Shown here piece by piece: positions 33,591 to 46,559 of a stretch of 64,000 bases of DNA. The notes under the pieces were generated by a model. That model was not told where the DNA came from and did not search any database. It was given only the letters and a program-made list of their open reading frames with translations. The stretch comes from Anastrepha obliqua. Its lineage: Eukaryota > Arthropoda > Insecta > Diptera > Tephritidae. The first letter of the stretch is position 1, and each line of letters opens with the position of its first letter. The stretch lies in NCBI RefSeq assembly GCF_027943255.1, contig NW_026562179.1, forward strand, positions 4,652,501 through 4,716,500, read 5' to 3'. The position numbers and the translations under genes were made by a program.

Positions 33591-35150
33591 TAAGCTCTTC
33601 TTTGCCATATTTTGAAGTAAGGACGGAGAGCGGAAAGACGCTAAAATTTTTATTAGATACAGGATCAAGCAAAAATTATGTTAAGCCGGAATTAGTAAGT
33701 AAGCGTATAGCAAATAAAAATCCATTTTTTGCCATGTCAATAGTAGGCGACATAAAAATTAGCGAACATACATTTGTAAAACTCTTTAAGTTAGATAATA
33801 AAATAAAATTTTACCTAATGCCCTCTCTAAAAACATTCGATGGTATTTTGGGGAACGATACCCTTAGGGAAATAGGGGCAGTTATCTACACTAATCAAAA
33901 TATTATGGTATTAAGTAATGGTTTCAAAGTACACCTTAAACAACTCCCGACGCAATGTGTAAATGCAATAAACATTGAAGAGGAAAATTTGTCAAACGAA
34001 CAAAAGAAAGGATTGAAAATAATTGCAAATACATATAGTAACCTTTTTTCAGAACCGGATGAAAAGCTTACGTATACAACTAGAGTAGTGGGCGAAATTA
34101 GAGCCACGACACACTCGCCTGTGTACACGAAGCTCTACCCTTACCCTGCTTCATTGAAATCCGAAGTAGAGAGTCAAATAGAAAAGCTTCTAAAAGATGG
34201 AATCATAAGACCATCTAGGTTTCCTTTTAATTCTCCGGTATGGATAGTTCCTAAGAAACCAGACCAAACTGGAAAAAAAAACAATATAGAATGGTCATAG
34301 ACTACAGGAAGTTAAATTGCCGACAGATATCCCATTCCAGAGATTCCAGAAGTCATCTCTCAACTACGAACTAGTAATTTTTTTTCAGTTCTCAACCTTA
34401 AAAGTGGATTCCATCAGATTCCACTGAAAAGATCCGATATGGAAAAAACTGCGTTCAGCATAAATAATGGAAAATACGAATTCACACGACTGCCGTTTGG
34501 CCTAAAAAACGCACCGTCAATTTTCCAGCGTACGCTTGACGATATCTTACGGGAATACATTGGAGGATGCTGCTATGTTTACATAGATGACATCATTATT
34601 TTCAGTAAGTCAGAAGAAGAACATTTTAAACACATAAAAAGCATATTCAAAGCTTTGGAAGAATCCAATATGAAAGAGCAATTAGACAAATGTAAGAAGT
34701 AGATTTTTTAGGATACGTTATTACACCCCATGGGATTAAAACTAATCAGGAAAAGTTTGGGGCTATACAAAATTTTCCTGAACCACAAACCCTTAAAGAG
34801 CTTCGTAGTTTTCTTGGCATGTCAGGATACTATAGGCGGTTCATCAAGGACTACTCGAAACTTGCTAAGCCCCTGACATCCCTTTTAAGGGGGGAGGGAG
34901 AATGAACGTCCAAAAATAAATCCGCAAAATTACGAATAAGTTTAAATGATGATGCTAAGGAATCTTTTGCCAAAATAAAGAATGCACTCACCTCAGAAGA
35001 TTTAGTACTTGCTTACCCAGATTTTAGTAAAGATTTTGAGCTAGTAACAGATGCCTCAAACTTTGCTATCGGTGCAGTCCTTTCACAAAATGATAGACAA
35101 ATATCATTTATCTCTAGAACTTTAAATAAAAAGGAAATGTTAGCTATAAT
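33587..35150 (+). pseudogene. pol: Protease, RT and start of RNase H, copy A3
   Basis: Protease carries LLDTGSSKNY near 33650; RT runs from KLYPYP to IVPKKPDQTGKK, where an A-run length change near 34275 shifts frame. A short deletion removes a few codons before TDRYP (34315). RT continues at 34439-34702 with the YIDD box, then the 13-nt deletion after KCKK shifts frame again. A TGA occurs at about 34904 where A1 and A2 have CGA. RNase H begins (DASNFAIGA) and is cut at 35150 by the CR1-like insertion. Confidence 0.8.
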
Positions 35151-36790
35151 AATCAAATTTAAAATCAAATCCCTCTAGCTTTTGGCATTATATATTATCA
35201 ACAATAAACGGAAGACCAACGGCTTCCCCACTTGTTTAAATTATGATGGCATTGTTTCGGATAATGAACAAGACTCGTGCGACCTCTTTGCAAAATGTTT
35301 CCAAAAAGTTTATGAAAAATTTGACAAATTAGATAATTTTAACTTTAATGTATCCTCTTCTGAATCTTATGATGACTTTACTGTTTCAACCAATGAGGTT
35401 ATACAAGCAGCTTCAAAACTGAATAATAGCTCATCTACCGATCATGAAGGTTTCTGCCCCGTATTTTTTAAACTCGTCTCCACCTCAATAGAGAAACCGA
35501 TCTCAATTCTCTTCAATAAATGTCTAAACAAATCGATTTTTTTAGATGCTTGGAAAATATGCTCAATCACGCCAATTTATAAGTCAGGAAGCCGAAATGA
35601 CGTATGCAACTATCGCTCAATAGTTAAACAAAGCACCATTTCGAAATTATTTGATTCTATTCTCAAAGTTAAAATGTTAAGTCGTATTAGTGATTTTATC
35701 TGCGAGTACCAGCATGGCTTTGTTCCCTTAAAATCCACTTGTACTAATTTGGCACTAGTCACAAACAATATTGTTAACGCTTTTGTAAATCGCGCACAAC
35801 TAGATGTAGTCTACACGGATTTCTCAAAGGCATTCGATAAAGTCGACCACTCTATCCTCATTAAGAAGCTGAGTGCACGCGGTATTAAGGGAACACTCTT
35901 AAAATTCTTTTTAAGCTACCTTACGGGAAGGTTGTTCCAATCTTCAAAAGGATCTTAAACTTCTTTAAGATTGGTGTACCATGAACCACTTACACTTGAA
36001 TACCGACAAATGCTGCGTGGTTTCATACAGGAAGAAATCTAATCCATTCATCTATAATTACTTTTTGAACAATACTATACTTAGTAGGAAAGAGGAAATC
36101 AAGGACTTGGGCATAATCTTCGATTCAGGACTTACGTTCTCGAAACATATTGATTATATTATCTCTAAAGCTTTTTCTATGATTGGATTTTTACGTCGTA
36201 ATACGGAAGACTTTTCAGATCCCTTGACTTTAAAAGCACTCTACGTCTCCTTAATTCGAAGCCAACTAGATTATTGTTCTCTAATATGGAACCCATTCTA
36301 CCAATGTCATATAAATAAGATTGAAAGAGTCCAAAAAGTCTTTACTAAATATGCGTTGTGTAAGCTGCGCTGGCCTAAAGGGCTCCCTAGTTATATAGGC
36401 GGACGCAAATTGATTGGACTGCAAAGCCTTGAGGACAGACGAATCTATTTTTCGATTCTCTTCGTACATAATCTTTTAAATTTCAATATAAATTGTTGTG
36501 AGTTACAGAGTTTAATTACATTTCAAACAAAGCACCATGATTTAAGGCAGGTTCGTTTATTTGTAGATCAACGGTATAGAACTAACTATGCCCTCAATGA
36601 ACCAATGGTGAGATGCATTCGATTCTGCAACAATTATCCTAACCTCGACTTTAGACTAAGTTTATATAATTTTAGGCAACACTTGTTTATAATCTTTAAC
36701 TAATAAGTAAAAATTATCTATTATAATATAGTCTGTAAGAATTATTTGTAGACTGAATAAATAAATAAATAAATAAATAAAATAAAATAA
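35151..36790 (+). mobile_element. CR1/Jockey-type non-LTR fragment in A3 RNase H
   Basis: Same insertion as 20676-22310 with the same ends, ATAAT flanks (35146-35150, 36791-36795) and internal deletion of YADD. It is 1640 bp against 1635 bp; A2 lacks five bases near 20730. The RT frame 35182-35958 (258 residues) is longer than in A2 because of such small differences. Confidence 0.87.
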
Positions 36791-38114
36791 ATAATATGGG
36801 CTCTGAACTATTTGAAAAATTACCTGTATGGGTCGGTTAAGGTCAAAATATTCGCAGACCACCAGCCGTTAACCTATGCGCTAAGCAATAAGAATAACAA
36901 CAGTAAAATGAAGAGATGGAAGGCTATACTCGAAGAGTACAATTACGAAATGTTCTATAACCTTGGAAAAGGCTTAAAGTACATCGCCGGCTCCATGGAC
37001 AGCGACGATGAACAGGAAATAAAAGACGCGTTAACCAAAATAAAGGACAATGAAAAAGGCACCTACATTAAACTAAGTGACTTGACGTACATAAACAATT
37101 TCATTACCGAACAAATAACTAACATAACTGCCCATATAAACAAGCAAAAAACTTTAGTCGGTAGATATATTAATGAGTTCAAGGACGGAGCACAGAATAA
37201 AATCAAAACTCTGGAAGAAGAAGTCCGATTTATCGAACAGACTTATAGTATAAACAATGACATATCGCTTTTGAATTACCATGTTGATAACATAGGACAA
37301 ATTATATTTTCCAGCAATTTGGGAGTTATTCCCACGGACATTTTGACGCAAAAGGAACTTAGTTTGATTAACGACTACGATAGCTATAGCAATACGAAAA
37401 TTGTAGTACTTTTCCAAGAAAATAACATTATCCTATCTTTACTAATACCTCAATTCTCTCCTAGTCCTCTAGCCAAAATCCAATTTGAACCATTACCAAA
37501 TATTGCAAACAAATCAGTGTTTTTGAACCCATCAGAAATATTAACAGATAACTTTAATAAAATTTATAGTATAAATGTGAAAGACAAATTAGAAAAAAAC
37601 TTGATTTCATTAGATAATGAATGTATTGCAAACATTTTACAATTTAAGGAAGCACAATGTAAAATAGAAATTTCAGTAAAATCTGAAGTAGTAGAAATGG
37701 TACAAGGAACACTCATATTTAAGAATTTAAATGAAAAATAACTCACGATTGTAACAAATTAGAAATAAGACAAGAAGGAACCTTCCTCATTAAATTTGAA
37801 AATTGTTATATTAATGTTCTGAATAAAACCTATACAAATGTAAACTTAAAAATGTACGAAACACTTGTATTACCAAATTTAGTCACAAAAATCAAAGAAA
37901 CTAAAAATGCTACAAAATTGGACTTACAAATTGAAAATCTATATTTAAAACAAATACAACATGAAGATACCATTAGAAATTTAGTAGATGAAAATAAAAA
38001 AATGGATGTAATTAGCTTAAGTTCGATATATCTATTGTACTTTCAGTTATTATTGCAACTTTTATTCTCGCTTGCATTATTAAATATAGACAAAAACTGT
38101 ATTTATCACCTCAA
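36791..38114 (+). pseudogene. env: RNase H-Env fusion frame, copy A3
   Basis: The frame 36812-37741 (309 residues) holds the end of RNase H (FADHQPLTYAL), the fused Env region from GLKYIAGS onward, and stops after a one-base loss near 37725. The C-terminal piece (37852-38121) loses the membrane segment through a base deletion near 38025. It has a single copy of the region duplicated in A2. Confidence 0.78.
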
Positions 38115-38478
38115 TCAATAATTTTTTTTTTTTTTGGTGGGTGAGGTAGGGTTCAAAATACCTTCGCACTTACAGCGACCGTCGTCTACTGCGTCGTGTG
38201 GTGTGGTCACTAAAACAGTCCCTCCTCCTCTCCTGGGGAGACTCCCCTCCCGGAACTGCTTTGTACATTACTTCGGGAGGGCCCAGAACGGCGTCCATGA
38301 AAAGGACCAAATTCTAATTCACCCACGTCTGGGTCCACCATATTTGTAGCCAGCATTCATGCTATAGGCTCGTCTTCTTTTATCTCTATCTGCGGGGCTT
38401 CATGTTGTCGGCTTATCTTCTAGTCAAGTATATTAGCATCTCTGTTCATGTCAAGTTTTTTGGCACGTAGGACTCGCT

Positions 38479-40526
38479 CTATATACGTGCGAATAATTTG
38501 CCAATTTTCTGGCTTTCTATCATTTTATCAGTGATTTTGTCAGCTCTTAAGGGGCCTAGTCTGCCTTCGACAGCTTTGCGATCTAGTTTCCATCTCTCAC
38601 ATTTGAAGAGAGTGTGATCTGCGTCGTCAATGAGTGCATCTCCGTAGATGCATTTAGTGGTTTCTGACTTGCCTATGTTATTAAGGTATTTGTAAAAGTA
38701 TCCATGTCCAGATAGCATCTGTGTGGTATAATAGCTTACCTCGCCGAACTGTCTGTTATACCATTTGTCTAGATTTGGTATAAGTCTCTTCGTCCATCGG
38801 CCTTTCGTCTCTGACTCCCATCGCTCTTGCCATATTTGCAGTGTATGTGCTCTAATTTGCTGCTTTGCGCTCGTTTTGGTGCGGGCGCGTGTGTGGTCTC
38901 CTATGGCGTTTGCCTCGCTCTTTTTAAAGGTCCATAGTTCTTTTCGCTCTCTCGCTAGCAGATCTATAGGTATCGTGCCGCTAATAATGAGTACTGCTGC
39001 TTCTGATACCGTGCGATAAGCTGAAGCAACGCGGAGGGCGGCGGTTCTTTGGGCCTTGGCCAGGATCTTGCGGTGACACTTAGTTTTAAGTGTGTCCGCC
39101 CATACTTCACATCCGTATAGTAAAATGGATACCGTCGTGTCCATGAGCAGCTTCCGCCCGCTTGCGGTGGGTCCTCCGATGTTTGCCATTAGTCTTGATA
39201 GCCTTGAGACTGTTTTGGTGGATTTTTCATCAGCGTACTGGATTTGTGCCCAGTATGTCAGTTTGTTGTCGAGTTTGATGCCCAGATATTTCACTACTTT
39301 TGAGGTTGTTTTGTTCTCTGTGTAGACTGGCATTGTCACTTCCATAGGTATGCGCGCTGTCGTGAATAGGATCAGTTCTGTTTTTTCCGGAGCTAAACTA
39401 AGGTCTTGCGAGTCGAGCCATGTCTTGATTCTTGTCATCGTTTGTGTAAGTTTCCGCCTTGCTGCGTCTACATCCCGTGCGGTAATTACTGCTGCGACAT
39501 CGTCAGCGTATCCTACTAGGTAGCAATCATCGGGCATGTCGGTGGTGAGGATGCCGTCATAGCTGACGTTCCAGAGATCGGGGCCTAGTATGGACCCTTG
39601 GGCCGCGCCGGAGGTTATCATTTTTGTCCGTTGTCCTTTTCTTGTGTCATAGATGAGTACGCGGTCTTTGGGGTAGCTGCGGATCATCTTCATCAGGTGT
39701 TGAGGTATTTTGAACCGCTTCTCCAATGCGTCTATCATATTTTTCCACTTTGCGCTGTTGAAAGCGTTCTTTATGTCGATTGTAGCGAGGAGCACGATTG
39801 GTCGGGATAAGCGGTTTATGCTCCGTGCTTTTTCTATGCTCTTTACTACATCTTCAATTGCTCCAATTGTGGACCTTCGCGGTCTAAAGCCGTGTTGCCT
39901 ATCCGAGAGGCCTCCCGATTCGTTTATCGCTGCTGCCATTCGTGGTTTCAGCATTTTTTCTAGCAGCTTTCCTGCCGTGTCGAGCATGCACAGAGGGCGA
40001 TACACTGATGGGGTTTCAGGGTCTCCTTTCCCTTTGCTTATGAGGACTAACTTTTGTCTCTTCCAGATTTCTGGAAAAGTTCCTTCATATAAGCAGGCAT
40101 TGTACATGTGGAGAAGCGTTTTTGGGCGCTCAACTGCGATAATTTTCAAAACCTCCGATGGAATCCCATCAGGACCTGGCGCTTTGTTATTTTTGAGGGT
40201 TGCAGCTGCGTCTCTCAGTTCCTCTACCGTGAAAAGCGGGGGTGGGTCGGTATTTTCCTCGTCCACTCTATCTGCCATGAGGTCATGTGTGGGGAAGAGT
40301 GTATTCACTATGTTTTCCATAGTGGCTTCGCTTAGTTCAGGAGGTGGCTGCCTTGCTCCGAGCTTGTTAAGCACAAGTTTATATCCTAAGCTCCAGGGAT
40401 TTTGGTTTATATCGCGCCGAAGCTCCTCCCATTTTTCTTTCTTACTTTCCAGGATAGCCGTCTTTAGGGTGCTTTTTGCGGCTTTGTATTCGGCGTGCTC
40501 TGTTGTGGCGAGGCTGGTTCTTCGTG
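38479..40526 (-). CDS. R1-type ORF2, RT part with C-terminal knuckle (A3 copy)
   Basis: The 631-residue open frame 40374-38479 spans the RT domains with intact GYADDVAAV and, unlike the A2 copy, a C-terminal C-x-C-H-C-like region (CIYGDALIDDADHTLFKC). The linker upstream to 40526 is also open and is cut from its endonuclease by the LOA-type insertion, so no full ORF2 can be made from this locus. A SYLKD-to-SYPKD change separates the two copies. Confidence 0.85.
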
Positions 40527-40536
40527 CTCTTGTATA

Positions 40537-43199
40537 TTATTTTATTTTTTTATTTTTTTTTTTTGTCGGGACAACTAGCAAGTGCAGCACTCAGACATTA
40601 ATTGAGTCCATTGTACTACACTTGGATTCCCTTTTAATTTTCTTTAAATCTACGCGATCTCCGAAGAAATCTGAGTAGATCTTATGGTGCCAAGGAGCCA
40701 AGATGGTCGCTTCTTCACACATCAGTGCCAAAGACCTCAAACCTGATTCGGGCGAAGGCGGGGCAGACACACAGGAAGTGGTCCGCCGTCTCATCCTCCT
40801 CTTCACAAGCTGGGCAGAGTACACTGTCTGAGATGCCCAACCTTTCCATGTGCTTTGCCTACAGAAAGTGGCCCGTCATTAGTCCCACCAGCCGTCTGCA
40901 CTCCCCTCTACTTAATGACAGAAGGGTTTGCGACAGTCGATCGGACATGACAGGTAACATCAGTTTTGTCCATCTGCAGCCTCTCTCAGCCTGCCAAGCT
41001 CGCTTGTGGGTAGTAGTTACCCATTTGCTAACCGTGGCCGTGATGGCCGCAGAGGGGAGTGGCAAAGCGGGCTCTGGGCCAAAGCAGTTGGCTTCAGAGC
41101 CCATCTTAGCTAAGGAGTCAGAGGTCTCGTTACCCGCGATACCCACGTGTCCCGGGACCCATGTTAGCATCAGGCTATTATGCCTGCCGACATAGTTCAG
41201 CCTGGATTTACAGGACTTCACTACCCCTGATGTGGTTTGAGGGCTGTCTAAGGCCATAAGCGCTGCTTGGCTGTCGCTGCAGACACATATGGATCTACCT
41301 CTCCATCGTTTTTCCACAACAAAGTTCATCGCTTCTTGAACTGCATACACCTCCGCTTGAAACACAGATGCATGCATTCCAAGAGCATTCCCCACAGCCT
41401 CTGGTAGCACTACACTGTATCTCTTTTCAAGTACGACTCTTGATGGCATTGAGTCAAGGGGCATGGAGAGAATCGTTGGATCGATGTCCATGCCTTCTCT
41501 GTGTTCCAATGCCGGACAAGGGCCGTACCAGTTCCCACTGTGTTTCAGCCTGCAGATGGCCTTCAGGGCCTCTCCTTGGATGAAAGCATCAAGTGGTGGT
41601 AAACCAACCAGAGCATCTAGTGCCGGGCCTGAAATAGTCGGAAAAGCTCCGGTGCAACAGATGGCCACAGTGCGTTATAGTCTCGATAAGGTCCTCCTGA
41701 CTCCCACTAGGGATAGTCTACTCATCCAGACCACTGATGCATAGGTGATAATGGGTCTTATCATAGCCGTGTAGATCCATAGGACCTTGCTAGGAGAGAG
41801 ACCCCACGTTTTCCCAAAGACACCTTTGCACTGCCAGAAAGCTGTCAGCGCTTTGTCTCAGCGTGTGATTTCCATAGGAGCTTACTATCGAGGATTACTC
41901 CTAGATATTTAATTTCCTTGGATAGCTGGATTGTGACTCCTTTTAGCCTTGGCAGAACGAGTCCGTCAAGCTTCCTCCTTCTGGTAAAGAGGACAATACC
42001 AGTCTTGGCGGGATTTGCCGACAGCCCGTTCGCACAGCACCAAGTGTCAATCCGATCCAGAGTTTTCTGCACTTTCCTGCAGATGTTCATAAGCGAAGAG
42101 CCTGTTACCAAACAAGCAACATCGTCCGCATATGCTTGTGCGTAGACTCCCGAATCGTTTAAGGTGGTGAGCAGAGGATCGATTACCATGCACCAGAGCA
42201 ATGCAGACAGCACACCGCCTTGGGGGCAGCCTCTGTTAACCCCAGATGACACCAGCAGATCTTCCTCTGCTCGCACCGAAACGATTCTTTGGGCCAGCAT
42301 CGAACGAATCCAATTTACTAGCACCCGGTCTACGCCGTGCCTACTAGCAGAGTTACACGTACTATCAAAAGTGGCATTATCAAACGCCCCCTCTATGTCT
42401 AAAAAGATACCCATAGCGTAGTCCCTCCTGTCGATGGCCAGCTCTACCCTAGCAACGAGGTTTTGCAGTGCCGACTCGCAGGATTTTCCACTCTGATAGG
42501 CATGCTGAAGTAGAGACAGAGGGTGAGCCTTCAGCGACTTCTGACGTATGCGCAGTTCCACCAGTCGTTCGAGACTTTTCAGCATGAAAGAGGTCATGCT
42601 GATTGGTCTAAAGCTTTTGGGGCTGGTGTAGTCGTCTTTTCCAACCTTTGGGATGAAAGCGACCCTCACCATCTTCCAAGAGCGTGGTATGTAAGCCAGT
42701 GCCAGGCATGCCGAGAAGATTTTCTTCAGGGCTGCTGTCACGAACTCTGCACCCTCCTTCAGCATGGCAGGAAATATGCCATCTGGTCCGGGCGACTTGT
42801 GGTCGCCAAAAGATTTGATGGCAAATCGAATGGCGGCCTCATTCACCACAGATCTGGCAACGAACCAGTCATGCCGAGAAGGTGTAGCAGCTCTGACAAC
42901 TGCCTCTATCAATAAGGGCTGTTGCCGGCTGATGCTTATCTGATTACCAGGAAAGTGAGACTCCATCAGCAAGCTGAGTGTCTCACTTTTCCGCTCCGTG
43001 AAGGAGCCATCAGATTTCCTGAGTGACCCCAGCTTTGCCGTTGGGTCCCTTTTCAGGATCCTAACCAATTTCGCCGTGTCACTCAGAGATTCAATACCGC
43101 TGCAGAATTCCCTAAATGAGGCTTTTTCGATTCCCGAATAAGCCTCTTGTAGTTCTTCTGAACATCACGGTATCGCTCCCAGTCCTCTGCAAGGTTAGT
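40537..43199 (-). mobile_element. LOA-type element nested in the A3 R1-type element
   Basis: Flanked by CTCTTGTATA at 40527-40536 and 43200-43209, the same site as in A2. About 120 bp of the RNase H region (near 41388) and about 10 bp near 41858 are missing compared with A2, breaking both ORFs. Confidence 0.87.
40591..43194 (-). pseudogene. LOA-type ORF2 (A3 copy), two extra deletions
   Basis: The RT frame 43068-41845 keeps YADDVACL but is cut by the short deletion near 41858. RNase H (41668-40859) lacks the first catalytic segment (FTDGSR) because of the 120-bp deletion. All other residues appear the same as in the A2 copy, so both deletions are private to A3. Confidence 0.82.
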
Positions 43200-43209
43200 C
43201 TCTTGTATA

Positions 43210-44118
43210 CTTCCTTCTTTTGCTGATGCACGTATGCCTCAGATCGCGGATTTCGTTAGTCCACCAGTACACGGACTTCTTCGGGTGTGCGCTTTTGATC
43301 TTGGCCATTGCTGCTGAGCACGCTTGCGTTATCCTTCTCAGCGTCATCTCTACTTTGTGTCTGGCGCTACTTGGCTCTTCGTGGTGTGGTTGCTTCTCGT
43401 CAATTTTAGCTATAAGTTTTGCTTTGTCAAGTTTTGATGTATTCCACTTCCGCGAGTTTTGATGCGTTTCGTTGCATTTGCGTTTGTCTCTCCGGCGCAG
43501 TAGGTAATGTACTGGTGGTCACTGCCATTGTAATCTTCCAGAACTGTCCATTCACGTATTTTGTTTGCGTAGCTTTCAGACACTAGAGTTATGTCCGGGA
43601 TTGTGCCTTCACACCCTGGTCTTCGAAAGGTAGCTTTATTGCCCACGTTTGCAACGGCGAGTCCTAGTCTAGCGGCCATGTCTATTATTCGTTGGCCTCT
43701 CGGGTTTGTTGTTCGACTACCCCATTCCATGGCCTTAGAGTTAAAGTCTCCGGCGATGATGGTGTGCCCGCTTATTTGGCGAGCTGTGTCTTCAATATTG
43801 TCCAATTCAGCTCGGAAGTCAGCGATGCTATCTAATAATTGTGAGACATTGGCTCCTCATCCAGACGTACCCGTTTCCGGTTCCGCTGTTCGTCACTTGG
43901 AGTTTCGTGTTATCCTTGCACCATATTGCTGCTGTAGAAGAGGGATCTTCTATAAACCATCCAACACTTGGAGAGGCGTACTGTTCGCTTAGAACCGCTA
44001 TGTTTGCTTCCTGTTCCAGCATAATTTGCGGCAGGAGTAAGTCTGCCGTAGTGCTCCTGTGCATGTTTCCTTGTAGAATCTTTATCATTTCGACATGATT
44101 CCATTGTAGGCCGCACAT
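43210..44118 (-). pseudogene. R1-type ORF2, endonuclease part (A3 copy)
   Basis: Equivalent to 29041-29949, with the same two main frames (44118-43828 and 43805-43410) and the same AGDFNSKAMEWG and GSDHQYI motifs. The shared frame break shows the element was already damaged before duplication. Confidence 0.8.
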
Positions 44119-45362
44119 CGTACTGAGCCTAGCATATGTCCTGTGTCAGAACCACCTTTACTTCGGCATATACAACAATCCGGTGGGCTGCTGCATTCCT
44201 TAATTTTGTGTCCTGGCTTCCCGCATCGTATACACAGTCCTTTACCCTTTCTATCAGGCCCTTTACACTGCCATTGTAAGTGTCCGGTTTCGAAGCACCG
44301 GTAGCATTTCTTTTTGTCAATGCAGAGTCTCATTTTGCAGTTGATCCATCCTATTTTAACGCGTTCCTTCTGGAGAAGTTTGTTTGCGCCTTCTGACGAT
44401 AGCATCACATACGCTTTTAGCTGTTCTCGGCTGTTTGGTGCTGATAGTTTAACAGTGATTTCCTCGTTGGTCTCGCCTAATAGTTGGTTAACGGCCGTTG
44501 CAACTTCGTCTGCTGTAGTCAGTGAATCTAGGTCCCGTATCTCAATTGTTGTTTTATTTTTCAGCTCGCTTACGGAAGCGATATCTTTCATCTTGCTCCT
44601 CAGAGCTTCATGGATCTCTGGTCCTAGTTTTATACCTTTGTCTAGTTCAAGGAGGAGTGCGCCCGATTTGGTTCTCCTTATTGCCCGAACTTCCACACGG
44701 TTCTCGTCTGATTTAACATATTGGCGGAGGTTTTGCAGAACTTCGGCGTAACTTCGTCCTTCCGTTGATTTGAAGAGTACTGCTCCTGACCGCTGTTTGG
44801 GTTTTCTTTCGTCCTTTTTTGTCTGAGGTCTCTGCTTGATTTGTGTTTCTGCGTCTTGTTTTTTCGTCTTTTTTCTAGTCACTGTTTTCCAGTCAGTTTT
44901 ACCACTCTCGCATACTCTTTTCCCCGTCTCTTGCTCTGCCGGGCTCGAGGCCGCCCGTTTCGATGATACAGCCGTCGGAGTGATCACATTTCTTGGGTCA
45001 CTTTGGGCTTCTGCTGGTTTCACCCACCTTACTTTTTTGGCTTCGTGTTCCGCTTTAGTCCAGTTTCGTCTCAGGCTTTCAATAATGTCGAAGAGCTCGT
45101 CTAGTTCGGACACACCGTTTTTTACGTCGATACTTATATTTTTCTGCTTCAGCATTGCCAGTTTCATTTTCTCTAGCGTGAGGCGGCACTTCATGAGAGC
45201 TTCCTCTTCTCCTGTCCTCATCTTTGCTATGAACTCCTGCTTTGGTGAACTTTTCTCGGAGGGCAGGCCCTGTTCATCAGTAGGGGTGTTTAGCGCATCT
45301 TTTTTGTTTATCTCTGATAAGGATGGTGTCAGAGAGGCGTCAGCCCTCTCGCTGAGTCCCAA
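44085..45362 (-). CDS. R1-type ORF1 Gag, intact 425 residues (A3 copy)
   Basis: Same protein as 29916-31193: coiled-coil-prone N-terminal part, basic middle, SYAEVLQNLRQYVK block and three C-terminal CCHC knuckles. I see only one silent-looking DNA difference in the stretch (AGGAGTG versus AGGGGTG near 45284). Two intact copies of a 1.28-kb frame beside decayed partners point to recent duplication rather than selection. Confidence 0.87.
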   Translation of the reverse strand: MGLSERADASLTPSLSEINKKDALNTPTDEQGLPSEKSSPKQEFIAKMRTGEEEALMKCRLTLEKMKLAMLKQKNISIDVKNGVSELDELFDIIESLRRNWTKAEHEAKKVRWVKPAEAQSDPRNVITPTAVSSKRAASSPAEQETGKRVCESGKTDWKTVTRKKTKKQDAETQIKQRPQTKKDERKPKQRSGAVLFKSTEGRSYAEVLQNLRQYVKSDENRVEVRAIRRTKSGALLLELDKGIKLGPEIHEALRSKMKDIASVSELKNKTTIEIRDLDSLTTADEVATAVNQLLGETNEEITVKLSAPNSREQLKAYVMLSSEGANKLLQKERVKIGWINCKMRLCIDKKKCYRCFETGHLQWQCKGPDRKGKGLCIRCGKPGHKIKECSSPPDCCICRSKGGSDTGHMLGSVRCAAYNGIMSK

Positions 45363-45481
45363 TTTTCCTCCCAGAGTTCGCGTTCAATAATAACTACCGA
45401 ACATATGCCAAACACCATTTCTTGAAATTAAAATACCATAATTCAATACTCGATTGCGGACAATCGATTTAAGAAGGGAAG

Positions 45482-45902
45482 AGTTAACCCAAATCAAGTT
45501 AACAAACTCTTTGCTTCTTATATTTTTCATTTATTCTTTTTAATTAAATTGCTTATTCAAATTTCATACTGATTTCTGCAATAAGCTTATAATGGAAGTA
45601 TTATAAAATTGCTTATTCAAATTTCATACTGATTTCTGCAATAAGCTTATAATGCAAGTATTATAAAATTGCTTACTCAAATTTCATATTGATTTGTGCA
45701 ATAAGCTTATAATGCAAGTATTATAAAATTGCTTATTTAAGTTCCTAGAATTAAGTCACGCCACTATTTTTATTAATATAAATTAAGTAGTTTACTTGTT
45801 TAAGCGGCTTTTTGGTTTAAGAACTGTGAGTGAATAAAGTGCGGTCAGTTGGACCGATAACAAAAAATTTTTTTAGAACTTGTATTTTTCAAGTTCTTAA
45901 CT
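45482..45902 (+). repeat. LTR-c, shared by A3 and A4 (421 bp)
   Basis: Three 60-bp U3 units (45548-45727), the first with ATAATGGAAG. The base change GGAGCCC after its end alters the following PBS of A4. Confidence 0.9.
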
Positions 45903-46559
45903 GGAGCCCGAGCAGTTGAGTAAAAAGTCGGCAACTAGGCTCCGGAGTAGCGCAAAAGCAAAACGGGGGCATATATGTGCCAGCCTGTGCCGCAACAACA
46001 AAAAAATCCGTAAAGGATAAATGCAACAACAAAATCCGTAAAGAATAAGTGCAACAACAAAATCCATAAAGGATAAGTGAAAAAAAAACCCGGAAAGGAT
46101 AAATGCAACAACGAAATCCGTAAAGGATAAGTACTACAACAAAGTCCGTAAAGGATAAGTGAGACAAACAAAATCCGTAAAGGACAAGTGCCATCCTTGA
46201 TGCCAACAAAAATCCGTAAGGGTTAAATATTAAAAATTTATAAAAGGCAAGTACTGAAGGGAAGGAAGTCTCCTGAGAACCAGAAAAAATTAACACCAAG
46301 TCCAAAAAAAACATAAAAGAGAAGTGATCCTGTGAAGTGAAGCATACCGTCATCAAAATCCAACAAACAAATCATCAGAGAGGTGCTTCAAGAGTTCAGA
46401 AAAATTATTTGCATCGTAAGTTAAGATTATTTTAATGATATAATAACAATCAAAAACTTTAATTATCATATAAAAATAAGAAAGTAAATAAAAATTTGAG
46501 TTGAGTTAATAGTTCTGTTACAAAAAAAAAAGATATATATATTATATATAATATATCCC

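Larger units (their letters stand above)
38123..45383 (-). mobile_element. R1-clade non-LTR retrotransposon in A3 env
   Basis: TCAATAAT at 38115-38122 and 45384-45391 is an exact 8-bp target duplication. Structure matches the A2 copy: poly(A) tail seen as T(n) at the left, RT, nested LOA-type element (40537-43199), endonuclease, intact Gag at the right. It keeps the C-terminal knuckle region lost in A2. Confidence 0.9.
31734..45481 (+). mobile_element. Element A copy A3, internal region with nested insertions
   Basis: It has the same nested insertions as A2 at identical sites, but keeps protease and the start of RT, and has the 13-nt RT deletion seen in A1. From LTR-b to the base before LTR-c the unit is 14,169 bp, against 13,464 bp for LTR-a plus A2. 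Confidence 0.87.
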
